A DNA stretch of 64,000 nt from Blepharisma japonicum (GCA_949751835.1 CATKHK010000080.1:62001-126000), one strand, 5' to 3'; positions 9,011 to 22,816 are shown, counted from the first letter of the stretch. Numbers and translations are program-made. Notes: generated by a model from the letters alone, not told the origin.

Positions 9011-12000
9011 ATGTCTGCTACCAAAAAGGAGTATTTATGCCAAGTTACAATTATCGAAGCAAGAGATTTGGCTGGGATAAATAGTGAAGGCTCTTGTGAC
9101 CCATTTATAAGAGTTACTTGTGGCAATGCTGGCTCTCAAGCTACAACAGCAAATGAAGATAACACCAATCCTTGCTGAAATCAGTCGTTTACGTTTTCCA
9201 AATTAATGCTAACAGACATGGAGCTGGAGACGTGGGAACTAAAAATCGAGTGTTTGAATCACAATCAATTTCTCAAAAATTCGCTTGTTGGATCTTTTTC
9301 ATTTGGCTTAGCAACTCTACATAGAAACTCAAATCATGAGTTTTATGGAATGTGAATCACGCTTTTGCATCCAGACCATGGATCAAGTCCTAGAGGCTAT
9401 ATACTTATGAACTGTTTTATTGTGGGGCCTGAAGATATCCCTCCCGCACATGCAATAGGGGAACATATGGGATTAGAAGAAGATGCAGAAGAAAGTGACG
9501 ACGACATGTTAGATGAACTTTTAACCCCAGAACAAAGGAAATTAAAAAAATTAAAAGCACAAAGCGTCAAAATTGTAGGCGCTCCTATGATTGCAAGAAA
9601 AAGCTATCAGCTTTCAGTGAATATTTATAAAGCTGAACATTTTGTAAACCATCCAAATGGATTTGTTAGTGCAAGGACATGTGGGTTTGTGGACAAAACT
9701 CATACAATGAAAGAAAGTAATGACCCGATTTGAAATGTAAAATTATCATTCCCCGCGTATAAACCAATTTTAAATGACAGAATTACTGTAAGAGTATGGG
9801 ATCAAAGGCCTTTATCAAGAGATATCATGATTGCAACAATCCCAGAAATCCCCAGCGATCACGATTTTTTCAACATCACCAATTTACTTAGCAGAGGTGG
9901 AGTAATGCCTTGCAGATGGATTCCCTTATATGGGCAGAATCTCGAAGAAAGCTCTATTTGGGATGGTGTCAAAGAAATGGTCGGCTCAAAGAAAAAAAGT
10001 TATATTGGGACTTGCTATAAAGGAAGACTTCTCTTATCACTTACAGTCTCCCCTAATGATGACCCAGAAACTGGCGCTTCAAGAGCTGCTCCCTATAGAG
10101 AGCCTATTGCAAAAATTCACTCCCTCCGAGTTATTTTATTCGAACTAAAAAACGCAAAAAATTGTGGCGATGCTGTCAGAATTCGCATTTCTATTGGCCC
10201 ATTTAGTGTTTGGTCTAAAAAAACAACCATAAGAGAAACAACTGATTCCAATACTAATGAAACTATTTATTATTTTCAATGGGGATCAGCTTATTCAGGC
10301 GAACAAATACCTGAAATTAAAGAACCGTTCCCAATTGATCCTTCCCAAGCTCCTGATATATTTTTAGATCTTTATTCAGAAGGTCTCTTGGGTGGAGAAA
10401 AAAGAATTGGGTATATAAGAAAGCCAGCTTCTGAAATTGTAGGGAGAGATTACCCATTTTGACTGCCTTTTAGGTCACTTGAAACACATTCTGAAGTAGG
10501 CTCAGATTCCCCTGGACTTGTATTAGTATCAATGAGCTATCAAGTTGATGAAGGATCAGGACAGAAGTCAGGAGTTGTTAAAAGTAAGCCAAGAAAAGCT
10601 GATAGGTGGCTTTGCTGAAATGTGTATGGAGGCCTTGATATGGCACCTTCTTTAGAGGATGAAGATACAAATCTTGCATTAAAAATTTACTGCGGAGACT
10701 CCGTTATCAAATTGCCTGATGAAATTGCAGAACAATGCTCTCATACAAAATACCCAATTTGGAAATGGTCAGGTGTAAAGCCTTTGCAGCTTCATGAAGA
10801 CTTGCATTTTGAACAAAACTTGCGCTTAGAAGTTTATAATAAATCAACCATTATGAAATGGTTTGATTCAACTGATGAAATAGGGCAGTTTTCAGTCCCT
10901 CTTTCTGTGTGTGACAGCCAATGGAGTCAGCCTCATTTTTTCCACATAATTAATGCTAGAGAACAAGGGGTGTCTCAAGGAAGAGTCCTAGCAGAATTTT
11001 TTATTGCAAAATCAAGCATTGACAGCTCTAATAACCCATGTAAACGCGAATCAGAAGCCACAATGAAATGTGATATTGAGTTCGCAATTATTGGGATCAG
11101 AAATTTAGTCCCAAAATATGAAAAGCCTGAAATAACAGTTTCAATACCTGGTTACACTATGGATAAAGACGTAAAAGCAGAAATCGTAGAAGATACAGTT
11201 AAAAATAAAGACAAATCAAACCCGAATTTTTTGACGATAATTAAATTCAAAAATGTCACTTTGCCAGTGACGCCTATTTACCTCCCTGCTTTATATATAA
11301 GGATTAAGGATACTGCATTTTTGTCCTGAAATGAGTGCTATACTTTTATTCCACTTATGCCTTATGCTCATTGGATCACAGATGAAGCTATAAAAAGAGA
11401 GGCGCTTGAGCTTTATAATAGAAATTTCACAGTAAAAGAGCTAATAGAGCAAGTCCCGCTAAGATCAGTCCCACAAGAAAAATTAAGAAGGACAGGAGAT
11501 GAGTCTTACACTGATTATGCAGAAGATTGTATCCCTGATGACTCTGCTAATGAAGAAGAAAACATCAGTCAAGGCAGGGAATTGGACATGTCTGATATTT
11601 TTGACCCAAAAAATTCCCGCTTAATCAAAAAAATCCAGTTTGATAAAGTAGAAGTTGACGAAGAAATCGAAATCAGAGTAAGAGAAGAAAAAGAAAAAGA
11701 GCTTAACAGTGAACTAGAAATTTTAAGAGCGCAAGCCAAAAAGCAAACTGAGAAAAAAGGTGAAATAAAAGAAACACTGAAGCTGGAAATAAGAAAAAAA
11801 GAAAGAGAGCTCGATGTGGTAAAAGAAGGAGTTATGACAGAAAAAAGGTTCATGAAAAAAGATGAAGTAATTGATGAAGATGGTTTTCAATATAATAGGC
11901 CAATATTTAAGCAAGGGCCTTATGAAGAAGCATTAGAGCTTCCATATGAACGATACTTTTTGTTCAGAAAAACTAAAAATACAGAAAAATTATCAGCGTT

Positions 12001-13492
12001 TAGGGTAGGTGAGCCTACTGGCGCTATATTAAAGTCAAGTGTATATATAAGGATTCTCGAGGATGGAAAGCCATATGATCCAAACAACGATTTTCCTGAT
12101 CCTGATACTTTTAAAAATGATTTTAATTTCTTTCATCCAGGATTTAGAGGAACTGAAACACTTATGTCAATTTTCAACGAAAGCAATTTTGATGTAAGAG
12201 TTTATATATTAAGAGGTCTCTCTTTAAGTGCTGTTGACAATGCGCCTGATTGGATTGCATTTTCTGGAGGCTTAGATGCATTATCCAGCGCTAATAGTTA
12301 CCCACAGCTGATAATCGGGGACAATAGAGATGTTGATGGAAAATATATCAATGATACAAAGCCTGAAGTGAAAAATTTAAACCCAGAGTTTTTTAGGACT
12401 TATGAGATGGAAGCAGAAATTCCATCTGATTGGAAACTCCAAATAAGTATTCTCAATTTAAACGAGTATGGGTTCGATAACTTAATTGGGTCTACTATAA
12501 TTGACTTAGAAGACAGATACTTTGGAGATCCTTATACTAGTAAAGTCCTTATGTTGAAAAATTTAAAAAATCATTGCGATAGAGAAATTGAAGAAACTCA
12601 AGAACCAAAGCTAAGAGAATGGCTTGTAAAGATAAGGAAAAATGTTAAAAAAGATAGAGCCAGATTAGATGTAAGCCAGCACGTTGCCCCTGTAGAATAC
12701 AGAGCTTTAGAAAACAGAGGAAAAAAAACTGCGCAAGGCATGCTAGAATTGTTTTTAGAAGTCTTAGACAGCCAAGAAGCTAAGCTAATCCCAGTCTCAA
12801 AAATCGCAAAACCAATCCCAGAAGAATACGAACTTCGTTTTATCGTCTACAAATGTGAAGGAATTCCTAGAAGGCCTGATAAAGAAGTTACAGATATATT
12901 TTTCAGAGTCGCCTTTGACTGTGCAGGCTGGATTGAGGAATCCGTCCAAAAAGAAACAGACGCTCACATGGGCTCTAGTGACGGCCATGGAGTTTTTAAC
13001 TGGAGAATGAAATTCCATTTCCAGCTCCCTTGCACATTTGCAAGACTTCGTGTAAATGCATATGATTTTTCTACTTTTGGGGACGATCAAGTGGTTTCTG
13101 AAGTAATTTTGGATTTATCAAGATATTTTAGCAGGGTGCTGAAAGAAGGAAAATTAAGTGTAGAAGAGTCTTGGACTGATTTACATTTGCCGAATAAGCC
13201 TGGGACAAATGGTGGGAAGCTGATGTTTTCTTTTTATATTTTAAGCTTGGCTGAAGCAAATCAAAGACCAGTGGGTGAAGCACAAGATGAGCCGAATAGA
13301 GATCCTGAGCTAGAAACACCAGAAGAAGGGAGAGGAGTCAGTGATTTCTTAAAGGGAACTGCTTTTGATGTGTCTGGCTGGTCATTGTGGGATTTTGGGA
13401 TTTTGAAAAAAATATTGGCTGTTTTGTCGCTGGGAGGTATGGCGATTGTCTTGTTTATTTACCCAGGTTTCTTGACTGGAGGTGCTAAATAA
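9011..13492 (+). CDS. Ferlin-type multi-C2 membrane protein
   Basis: 1493 aa, TAA stop, with six or more in-frame TGA read as Trp and no intron seen. The first C2 domain begins at once (residues 6-110, CQVTIIEARDLAGINSEG, DPFIRVTCG). Further C2-like units start near 195 (YQLSVNIYKAEHF), 375 (HSLRVILFELKNAKN), 690 (CDIEFAIIGIRNLVP), 1060 (DVRVYILRGLSLSAVD) and 1273 (ELRFIVYKCEGIPRR). The last carries the ferlin-typical TDAHMG..DG.G.FNWR.KF. A Lys/Glu-rich helical linker lies at about 850-950. One transmembrane helix (about 1464-1487) with a very short tail makes it a tail-anchored protein facing the cytosol. Ferlins act in Ca-linked membrane fusion and repair. Its 3' end and downstream flank are duplicated near 23.2-24.0 kb. 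Confidence 0.9.
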
Positions 13493-13926
13493 TTTCTAAT
13501 ATTTTAATAAAAAATGATTATTCTATGCTATATAGTTTAAAAATCTATAAAGATCAAAAACTCCATAACAACATATCACACAATCACTTTATTTCATTAT
13601 TTGTAGACTAAAATAGCAGCTCATATTGTTTTTGGCATTGCGATTTCTAACAAAAACTATTTATTAGCAAGGATTCATCGAAATAACCACATTTTTGCAG
13701 TCTTTACAAAATAGAAATTCGACTTGAATAGCTTTCCTACATCTCATGAAAATTAAAAAAGTCCTATGAATATTGAAAGTTTAATATTATATGCTAAAAA
13801 ATATATAGAGATTATCTTTAAATATTTTTATCTGCTCATTCGATATGATATAATTGATATAATTTTCTAAAAGGTAATCGAATTATTCATAGAGATATAA
13901 TATGATTAATAAAACTCAAGTGATTA
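13493..13926. repeat. Ferlin/receptor intergenic spacer, left copy of a duplicated flank
   Basis: AT-rich spacer between two convergent stops. Its sequence, including TTATTAGCAAGGATTCAT near 13661 and AGATTATCTTTAAATATTT near 13811, reappears with small changes at about 23536-23985. The part next to the receptor stop (about 13878-13930) also matches 25485-25540. It therefore marks the 3' boundary of the duplicated receptor block. Confidence 0.75.
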
Positions 13927-16900
13927 TTAACTATCATCTATAGAAGATGGCTCTATTTTCGTAGATTTTTTCACCTTATTAAAATCATCTGCGCTTACTC
14001 TTGCTTTATTTCCTATTTGAAAAGCAAATCTAAAGAGCGTGCTTGTATCTTTTACTTTTTTTCTGAACAACAAACTTGGATATTTTTTCTTCTGTACATA
14101 CAATCCAATAGCCACAATAATTAATCATCCAGAAATTACTAAAGCAATTCAAGGAAAACCATTGTCTCCTAACAAAATGCTGAGTGTTGCAAAAAACCCA
14201 AGCCATATAACTCCAATGATACTCACTCCTTGTCACCAACTGAATCTTGGATAATTGTATGGTTTATCTCTGAATATAAAAATAACATATATAAGTAGCA
14301 CAATCAAAAATATAAAGCCATGAGTCGCAGCTTGAGCTCTTTTAACAGTTTTATTGATAACAATTAAGACTATTTGAGTTATCGTTTTTACCATAAGAAA
14401 TAAAGGCAACGTTTTTACGTGTAAAACTGCTTGAAATTCTTGCCAAAGGGGCCTACAAAAGACAGCTAAAGGCTCATAAATTAAAATCGCAATCCCAGAT
14501 AAAATCGCATAAATTATATGGTCTCCTTTTCAGCAAAACTGATAACAATCTTTTGCAAGAAAAGAATCAGTGAAATTGTTTCCTATCGACTCATCGCATA
14601 CGAATACATCTAAGAGTATAGAAACAAAGGGAATAAAGCATAAGTTCCCCAAAATAGGCATTACTATGTCTGCAAGCTGGCCTAAAAATCTAAAAATAAA
14701 TATATGGTTATATTTTTCATCGAGCCTATAAAAAACACTTATGCATAAAATTATTCAGGCAGCTGATAGCCCTAATACTGCATCACAAACAATCCAGAAT
14801 ACTCCATTAGTCAATTTCACAAAATTTCCAAGGTTCAATGAAAGAGCTTCCCCAACTTCTGATAGAAGACTGTTAATCGGAGCTAAATCTGGGCCAATAG
14901 CGGCATATTGAAAAAATTCAATAGCTATGGTTGCTCCTACTATGAAATCTTCTAGTGAAATTTCATTTTTTTCTTTTAAATCTTCTATTTTCACATTCCA
15001 TCATTTTTTTCATATATAAAAAGTTATAACACTCGTAGATAATGCTATAAAAAAACAAATCCCAAATATAAGATATCGGCCTTTATAAAAAGTTTCGATT
15101 TTTGAATCTGGAAACGGACACTTTAAGTTTTGGTTTCTTAAGTCAGGCGGCTTTATCATAGTATTTTTATTGTCATAAAAAAAAGGGTTAGCTATAGTTA
15201 AATATTGTGTGCTATAAGGGCTGCCAAGCCCTATATGGTAAACTGTAAGAGTATTGTTTATTAATCTATTGCAGTCTATGCTCAAAGAATCCAGCTCTCT
15301 ATCATTGTTGCCTTTAGAAATAGCTAGCTTTCCTGTACACCCTGTAATTTTGATATTTCTGATAGTTTGATTGAGCTTATATCCATCAGTAAAATCTTGG
15401 CCTCTAGTTATCATAAAATCTATAGAATTTGCTATTAAATACGTAGAATCGAAATAATTGCACGCAGGATCGCTGGGAATCACCTGATAATCAGCTTTGA
15501 GGTTATTATATATCTTTTCTCCAAATTCTCCAGTCCAAACTGGCATTTGAAATACCATCATAGGGCATCCAATTTCAATTCTTTTGTACCTAAACGTATC
15601 ATTTTTTGCTCCTATATCAGTAAGCGCAGCAGAAACAATCGAAAAAAACATTAAGTCGCCATTCCGAGCTCCCAAATCATAAAATTTTTCTAATACTGCG
15701 CCTAATAGATCGTCAAGCATAAATACAGCTATAAGCCTTACATTTGAGTCTAAAAGTTCTTGTAGAGTATATGAGTAATTCCCTATTGTATCTCTTGTTA
15801 GATAAGAAGGTATTACTTCTGTTTTTATGATTTTAATCCCCGCTTCATCACTTATTGCTTGCTGAAATGAAAGGTATGCAGAAATTCCCCAAGTATCGTT
15901 TTGATATAAGACTACTAAACTTCGCCAACCTAAAGCTTTAAGTAAACTTGGTGTTTGAGATGATATGCCTATGGTAGAAATTTGAACCCTTGAAAATCAT
16001 GGATAAGTTGAAGTTGAGCTTAATGCTGAAGATGATGCAATAGCGCTAACAATAGGAACAGAAATATTCAAACGTTTAAATGTTTGAAGACTTGCTAATA
16101 CAACTGATGATGGATATGAAGATACAGCAGCCAAACCAAACTTGTCAATGTCCTTTAAAAAGCAATTATAACCATAAGTCTGGTCATAAAATGTAGCTCC
16201 GCAATCATAAAAAAATAAGTCCATTTGGAAATTTTCAAGAATTCCTAAGCCTCCATTAATCATTTTAATAGCTAATGAAGCTCCTCTTGCGTACCTCGGA
16301 ACATTAAGAGCAGGTGCTTGGCCATAATTGGTGGATCCAGCATTAATACTGATATGCAGAGTTTTCTTGGCAGATATTGGAGAAGTTGTTGTATTCCCTG
16401 GAAAAACGATTTTGCTAATAACTGAAATGCTGGAATTATTAAAATTACCAACTATGGTTTTTGAATTATTGTGATAATTCACTAATGAAAAAGAATTTTG
16501 ACAAAAGCGATAAGAGCATGATTTTTCCAAGATATTTTTTATTTGATAAGAGTTATCAGCAGTCAACGAGCCCTCAATTAAATAAATAATATTTAATATT
16601 GCAGTACTAATGTAAACTTCTTTAGAAGTAGCGTTTTCTTGATTTTTTTCAGAAATAATAAGACTCCCGTCAATTATGGGATTAAAGTAGCTTTCTTTGC
16701 CTAAAATGACTCCGTTACCAATATTAGCAAGATTTTTATCAATAAGAGCTTGCTGAATAGAGGAACTGTATGCATAATCTCCAAAAATATAATACATTGT
16801 AGAGCCAAGTGGCACAGCTATTCTACCGACAATGTCATCTATATTGGAGTTTGGCTCAATTATAACATTTTTAAAGCCATTCGAAAAATCCAACAAATAG

Positions 16901-17349
16901 TCTTTAATAAAGGTATTTTGATTTGAATTGAATATTATTCCTTGGCTCCAATTAAAATAGCCAAATAAAATGGTAAGTGCTTCCAAATAATTAATTCTCG
17001 AAGATGATCCAGAAAATGTTCAATCTGTTAAATAACTTAGGTTGTCTTCAATAAGCAAATGGATAACTTCATTGTTTTTGCACAATTGTGATAAAAAATA
17101 ATGATTAGTTCTATCATCGACTAAGTCAATCACAATTTTTGGATTTTCTAATAAATCAAAAAGCGACAATAATTCCTCAGAATTTGTCGCTGAGTAAATA
17201 AAATGAGAGGATAGCTCTTGATTTTGCTTGAGAAAATTAAAAGCTTCTCTTGAGGCTTCATCTGCGTAAAAAAAAATTAAATTTAAAGCTTCAGTAAAGG
17301 AATTGAATAGCATCACTCCAAATCACAGGTAAATAATCATTGTATTCAT
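13927..17349 (-). CDS. Receptor-like protein, copy A: two flytrap-like regions plus polytopic membrane domain
   Basis: 1140 aa, TAA stop. About ten in-frame TGA are read as Trp, and every step of the frame was checked to be free of TAA/TAG. An N-terminal signal peptide (about 1-22) is followed by a degenerate periplasmic-binding-type region (about 23-335), then a clearer ANF-receptor-like region (about 345-750). The latter contains RGASLAIKMINGG, SSSALSSTSTYPWFSRVQ and LLKALGW.SLVVLYQ. A strongly hydrophobic part with roughly eight or nine helices runs from about 757 to 1080, and a basic cytosolic tail of about 60 residues ends the protein. This layout recalls class C GPCRs, but the membrane part is not clearly their 7TM domain. 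Ligand unknown; a plasma-membrane or alveolar sensor role is inference. Confidence 0.82.
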
Positions 17350-17955
17350 ATTTTTTATAATTACATTATTTAGAAAAATATTTTAGAATAATAAAGGATG
17401 TGAATTAAATATAACCGCTGATATTAAAATTCATTTTGGTTGATACTTTTTTTTGGTTCAATTTAATTTTGCAACTTAATCTATATTTCAGTATATTAGG
17501 CAACATCATGTGATTTTATTTATTGATTTAAAAAATGTCAACTTCTCTTTTATAAGCATTTAATGACTTTCTTTATTTCATAATTTTTATTGAACTAAGC
17601 TAAAGATTTAAATATGAATCAATTTTGAAATTTTATTATTATTGTGATAAAATTATTTTGACGAATTAAATAGCTCAGAAAACTCATAAGGACCATATAG
17701 ATAAAATTAAGGACAGTAAAACTATTGCAATATCTACACACTTGATCGAAACTAATTTTCAAGAACTATAATAAATGTCCAGCTTGACCAGAAATTGCAA
17801 AAAGAAGGCAAAATATTGAATAATGGAAGCCTCAAAGAACTTCTGAGTTTTCGTTTGAGAAACTGCGTTTAGCAAGCAGATATATCTTAAGAACCGTTAA
17901 TTGTTCATACTGAGGTATTAGATAGTAGATAAATGCAAAGCGGTGAGCAGAACTA
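17350..17955 (-). repeat. 5' flank of receptor copy A (repeat unit)
   Basis: Non-coding upstream region of copy A. It is similar over most of its length to 18276-18860 (upstream of the broken copy). About 250 nt of it are similar to 28985-29215 (upstream of copy C), including a shared stretch like GTGATTTTATTTATTGATTT. Parts near the start codon and GGAAGCCTC are also found upstream of copy B. Promoter elements probably lie here, but none can be named. Confidence 0.7.
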
Positions 17956-17965
17956 AAATTCTTTT

Positions 17966-18275
17966 AGATTATCTTCAACTAGTAAATAGATGACTTCATT
18001 ATTTTCGCATAATTGTGATAAAAATTAATGATTAGTTCTATCATCAACTACGTCAATCAGCATTCTTGGGTCTACTAATAAATCAAAAAGTGGCAATAAT
18101 ACCTCAGAATTTGTCGTTAAGTATAGATAATGAAAAGATAGTGTGTGATTCCGCAGAGAAAATTAAAAGCTGTTCTTGGTGCTTGATATTCTGAAAAAGA
18201 ATCAAATTTAAAAGCTTCAGTAAAGTAATTGGACAGCATCACTCCAAATCATAGGTAAGTAATCATAGCATTCAT
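17966..18275 (-). pseudogene. Broken N-terminal copy of the receptor gene
   Basis: The start matches the intact genes (MNAMITYLWFGVML, with TGA as Trp). Frame is then lost after FNFL, with stops. Recognisable pieces follow (LFDLLVDP, DVVDDRTNH, then an in-frame TAA where the others have Tyr, then FLSQLCENNEVIYLLVEDNL). Only about the first 105 codons are present; the rest of the gene is missing. Its own 5' flank is retained on the right. Confidence 0.9.
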
Positions 18276-18860
18276 ATTTTATAAATAGTTTATTTATTAA
18301 AATGCTTTAAAATAAGAAGGATACAAATAAAAATAATCTTCTTTCTTAAAATTCATTTTTGGTTGAATAATTTTTTTTATTACAATTTAATTTTACGGCT
18401 CAAGCAATAATTCATCATATTATCAATCATCATGGATTTTATTATTGATTTAAAAATGTCAGCTTCTCATTTGCAAGTATTTTCTAATTTTTTTTATTAA
18501 ATAATTTTATTTAACTAAGCTAAAGACATAAATATAAAACAATTTTGATTTTATTATAATTGTCATAAAAATGTATTAAATATTTAAATTTCTCAGAAAT
18601 TCATATTAATGGGAAAATATTAAGATATTAAAATTTTTGCAATTTTCACTATATCAGAACTTGTTTTCAAGATCTATATATCCCTAGCTTTATCAGAAAT
18701 TGCAAAATGTACATAGCGAAGCCTCAAGAATTTTTTATTTTATTTTGATAAAATTGTGTATATCAAAACAATAAAATCTTAAAAAACGGGGGTTTTTCTA
18801 CTGGAAGATTTAAATAGTAGATTAATGGAAAGCTGAACATTAGCATTAACATTAATTAGT
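18276..18860 (-). repeat. 5' flank of the broken receptor copy (repeat unit)
   Basis: Diverged copy of 17350-17955. Shared landmarks include ATTGATTTAAAAA, AACTAAGCTAAAGA near 18514, and a GAAGCCTCAAGAA block near 18721. Confidence 0.7.
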
Positions 18861-19396
18861 TATAAGTCTTCTCCGTACTAAATCACCTGCTCGAGCTTAA
18901 CCCATTCTTCCGTACCCTCCCTCCCTCTAAATATCTAGCACTTGAACTTGATCTAAATTGTGCTTTTGCTTCGGGTATTCGGATTTCACCGTTCTCCTTC
19001 TAGTTCTCAGGCTAGCAACTTGTGTCCATCAGATATGCTAAAAGTCTCCACAATGGATAATATTTAGATACTAGCTTAATGCAATATAAATCTTCTTTTA
19101 TTAAAAATCGATGAAGGTTTATTATGTTAAACTTAATAATCCTGTGATAATATTTGCTTTATCTAGGTATCTTTTTCTTTATGAACAACAAAAAAAAGCT
19201 TCCGTCAACCTTTAAATCTGCATTCAAGTAGATATTCAAAAAATTTATTTTTTTGCTAAAGGACGTTGAAATGATAATTATATTGATAAAAAAATTATAA
19301 TTAGGTTTGAAAGTAATAATTTTTCTCATTTTGTGCTATTTATTAAAATCCTAATCTTCCTCAGAATCTTAATTAATAATCATAAATATCCATTTT
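18861..19396. other. Intergenic, 3' side of receptor copy B
   Basis: Left part (about 18870-19080) is richer in G and C than its surroundings and contains runs such as CCCTCCCTCCC, but has no open frame. The right part is AT-rich. The 3' flank seen next to copies A and C is not recognisable here, so this side of copy B has a different history. Origin not identified. Confidence 0.4.
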
Positions 19397-22300
19397 TTAA
19401 CTATCATTTATAGATGGCTCTATTTTTGTAGACTTTTTCACCTTATTAAAATCGTCAGCACTTACTTTCGAGTTATTTCCGAATTGAAAAGCAAATCTAA
19501 ATAGCGTGTTTGTATCTTTTACTTTTTTTCTGTACAGCAAACTTGGATATTTTTTCTTTTGTACATAAAATCCAATAGCCACAATAATTAATCATCCAGA
19601 AATTACTAAAGCAATTCAAGGAAAATTATTATCACTTAACAAAATGCTGATTGTTGCAAAAAAACCAAGCCACATCACTCCAATGATACTCATTCCTTGC
19701 CACCAACTGAATCTTGGATAATTGTAAGGTTTATCTTTGAATATAAAAATAACATATATAAGTAGAACAAGCAAAAATAAAAAGCCATGAGTCGCAGCTT
19801 GAGCCCTTTTAACAGTTTTATTGATAACAATTAAAGTTATTTGAGTTATCGTTTTTACCATAAGAAATAAAGGCAATGTCTTTACATGTAAAACTGTCTG
19901 AAATTCCTGCCAGAGAGGCCTGCAAATGACAGCTAAAGGTTCATAAATTAAAATCGCAATTCCAGATAAAATCGCATAAATTATATGATCTCCTTTTCAG
20001 CAAAACTGATAGCAATCTTTTGCAAGAAAAGAATCAGTGAAATTGTTTCCTATCGACTCATCGCATACAAATACATCTAATAGTACAGAAACAAAAGGAA
20101 TAAAGCATAAGTTTCCCAAAATTGGCATTACTATGTCTGCAAGCTGGCCTAAAAATCTAAAAATAAATATATAGTTATATTTTTCATCAAGCCTATAAAA
20201 AACACTTATGCATAAAATTATTCAAGCTGCTGATAGCCCTAATACTGCATTACAAATCACTCAGAATACTCCATTAGTCAACCTAACAAATTTCCCAGGA
20301 TTCAATGAAAGAGCCTCTCCAAGGTCTGATAAAAGGCTATTAATTGGTTCTAAATCAGGGCCAATAGCAGCATATTGAAAAAATTCAATAGCAATAGTAG
20401 CTCCTACTATAAAATCTTCTAATGAAATTTCATGTTTTTCTTTTAAATCTTCCATTTTCACATTCCATCATTTTTTTCATATATAAAAAGTTATAACACT
20501 TGTAGATAATGCTATAAAAAAACAAATTCCAAATATAAGGTATCGGCCTTTATAAAAAGTTTGGATTTTTGAATCTGGGAAAGGACACTTTAAGTTTTGG
20601 TTTCTTAAGTCAGGCGGTTTTATTGTAGTGTTTTTATTGTCGTAAAAAAAAGGATTAGCTATAGTTAAATATTGTGTGCTATAAGGGCTGCCAAGCCCTA
20701 TATGGTAAACTGTAAGAGTATTGTTTATTAATCTATTACTGTCTATGCTCAAAGAATCCAGCTCTCTGTCATTGTTGCCTTTAGAAATGGCTATCTTTCC
20801 AGTGCACCCTGTAATTTTGATATTTCTGATAGTTTTATTTAGTTTATATCCATCAGTAAAATCTTGGCCTCTATTTATCATAAAATCTATAGAATTTGCT
20901 ATTAAATACGTAGAATCGAAATAATTGCACGAAGGATCAGTGGGAATCACCTGATAATCAGCTTTGAGGTTATTATATATCTTTTCTCCAACTTCTCCCA
21001 TCCAAACTGGCATTTGAAATACCATCATAGGGCATCCAATTTCAATTCTTTTGTACCTAAACGTGTCATTTTTTGCTCCTATATCAATAAGCGCAGCAGA
21101 AACTATAGAAAAAATCATCAAGTCGCCATTCCGAGCTCCCAAATCATAAAATTTTTCTAATACTACGCCTAATAAATCGTCAAGCATAAATACAACTATA
21201 AGCCTTACATTTGAGTCTAAAATTTTTTGCAGAATATACGAGTAATTCCCTATTGTATCTCTTGTTAGATAAGCAGGTATTGTTTCTGTTTTTACGATTT
21301 TAATCCCTGCTTCATCACTTATTGCTTGTTGAAATGAAAGGTATGCAGAAATTCCCCAAGTTTCATTTTGATATAAGACTATTAAACTTCGTCAACCTAA
21401 AGCTTTAAGTAAACTTGGTGTTTGAGATGATATACCTAAGGTAGAAATTTGAACCCTAGAAAATCATGGATAGTTTGAAGTTGAGCTTAATGCTGAAGAT
21501 GATGCAATAGCGCTAACGATAGGAACAGAAATATTTAAACTTTTAAATGTTTGAAGACTTGCTAATACAACTCCTGAAGGATATGAAGATACAGAAGCCA
21601 AGCCAAATTTGTCAATATCTTTTAAAAAACAATTGTAGCCATAAATCGGATCATAAAACGTAGCTCCGCAATCATAAACATATAAGTCCATTTGGAAATT
21701 TTCAAGAATTCCTAAGTCTCCATTAATCATTTTGATAGCCAATGAAGCTCCTCTAGCATATATTGGAACATTAAGAGCTGGTGCTTGGCCATAATTGGTG
21801 GATCCTGCATTAATACTGATATGTAGAGTTTTCTTGGTAGATATAGGAGAAATTGTTGTATTCCCTGGGAAAATGATTTTTTGCATAATTGAGATGCTGG
21901 AATTATTAAAATTTCCAACAATAGTTTTTGAGTTATTGTAATAATTCACTAATGAAAAAGAATTTTGACAAAAGCGGTAAAAACATGAGTTTTCTAAGAT
22001 ATTTTTTATCTGATAAGAGTTATCAACAGCCTGAGAATTTTCTATCAAATAAATAATATTTAATATTGCAGTACTAATATAAATTTCTTTAGAAGTCGTA
22101 TTTTCTTGATTTTTTTCAGAAATAATAAGACTACCGTCAATTATGGAATCAAAGTAACTTTCTTTGCCTAAAATAATTCCGTTGCCAATATTAGCAAGTT
22201 TTTTATCAATAAGAGCTTGCTGAATAGAAAAGCTATAAGCTTCATCACCAAAAATATAATACATCGTAGAGCCAAGTGGTACAGCTATTCTTCCAATAAT

Positions 22301-22816
22301 GTCATTTATATTTGAATTCGGCTCTATTATGACATTTTTAAATCCATTTGAAAAATCCCACAAATAGTCTTTAATAAAGGTATTTTGGTTTGAATTGAAT
22401 ATGATCCCTTGATTCCAATTAAAATAGCCAAATAAAATGGTAAGTGCTTCCAAATAATTAATTCTAGAAGAAGACCCAGAAAAAGATCAATCTGTTAAAT
22501 AGCTCAGATTGTCTTCAACAAGTAAATGGATAACTTCATTGCTTTCGCACAATTTTGATAAAAAATAATGATTAGTTCTATCATCAACTAAGTCAACCAC
22601 AATTTTTGGGTCTTCTAATAAATCAAAAAGCGACAATAATTCCTCCGAATTCGTCGCTGAGTATAAATAATGAGAAGATAACGCATGATTTCCCTTGAGA
22701 AAATTAAAAGCTTCTCTTGAAACTTCATTTGCGTAAAAAAGAATTAAATTTAAAGCTTCAGCATAGGTAATGGATAGTATCATTCCAAACCACAGGTAGC
22801 CAAGCATTGCATTCAT
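19397..22816 (-). CDS. Receptor-like protein, copy B: two flytrap-like regions plus polytopic membrane domain
   Basis: 1139 aa, TAA stop, all TGA read as Trp. Same layout as copy A and very similar along its whole length. Signal peptide (MNAMLGYLWFGMILSITYA), first flytrap-like region, second ANF-receptor-like region with RGASLAIKMINGD and SSSALSSTSNYPWFSRVQ, first membrane helix YLIFGICFFIALSTSVITFY, then a further seven or eight hydrophobic segments. Several conserved Cys and many N-x-S/T sites lie in the outer part, as expected for an exported protein. At several conserved Trp positions this copy has TGG where copy A has TGA, for example 19700-19702 against 14233-14235. Differences from A and C are mostly substitutions, so it appears functional. 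Confidence 0.82.
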
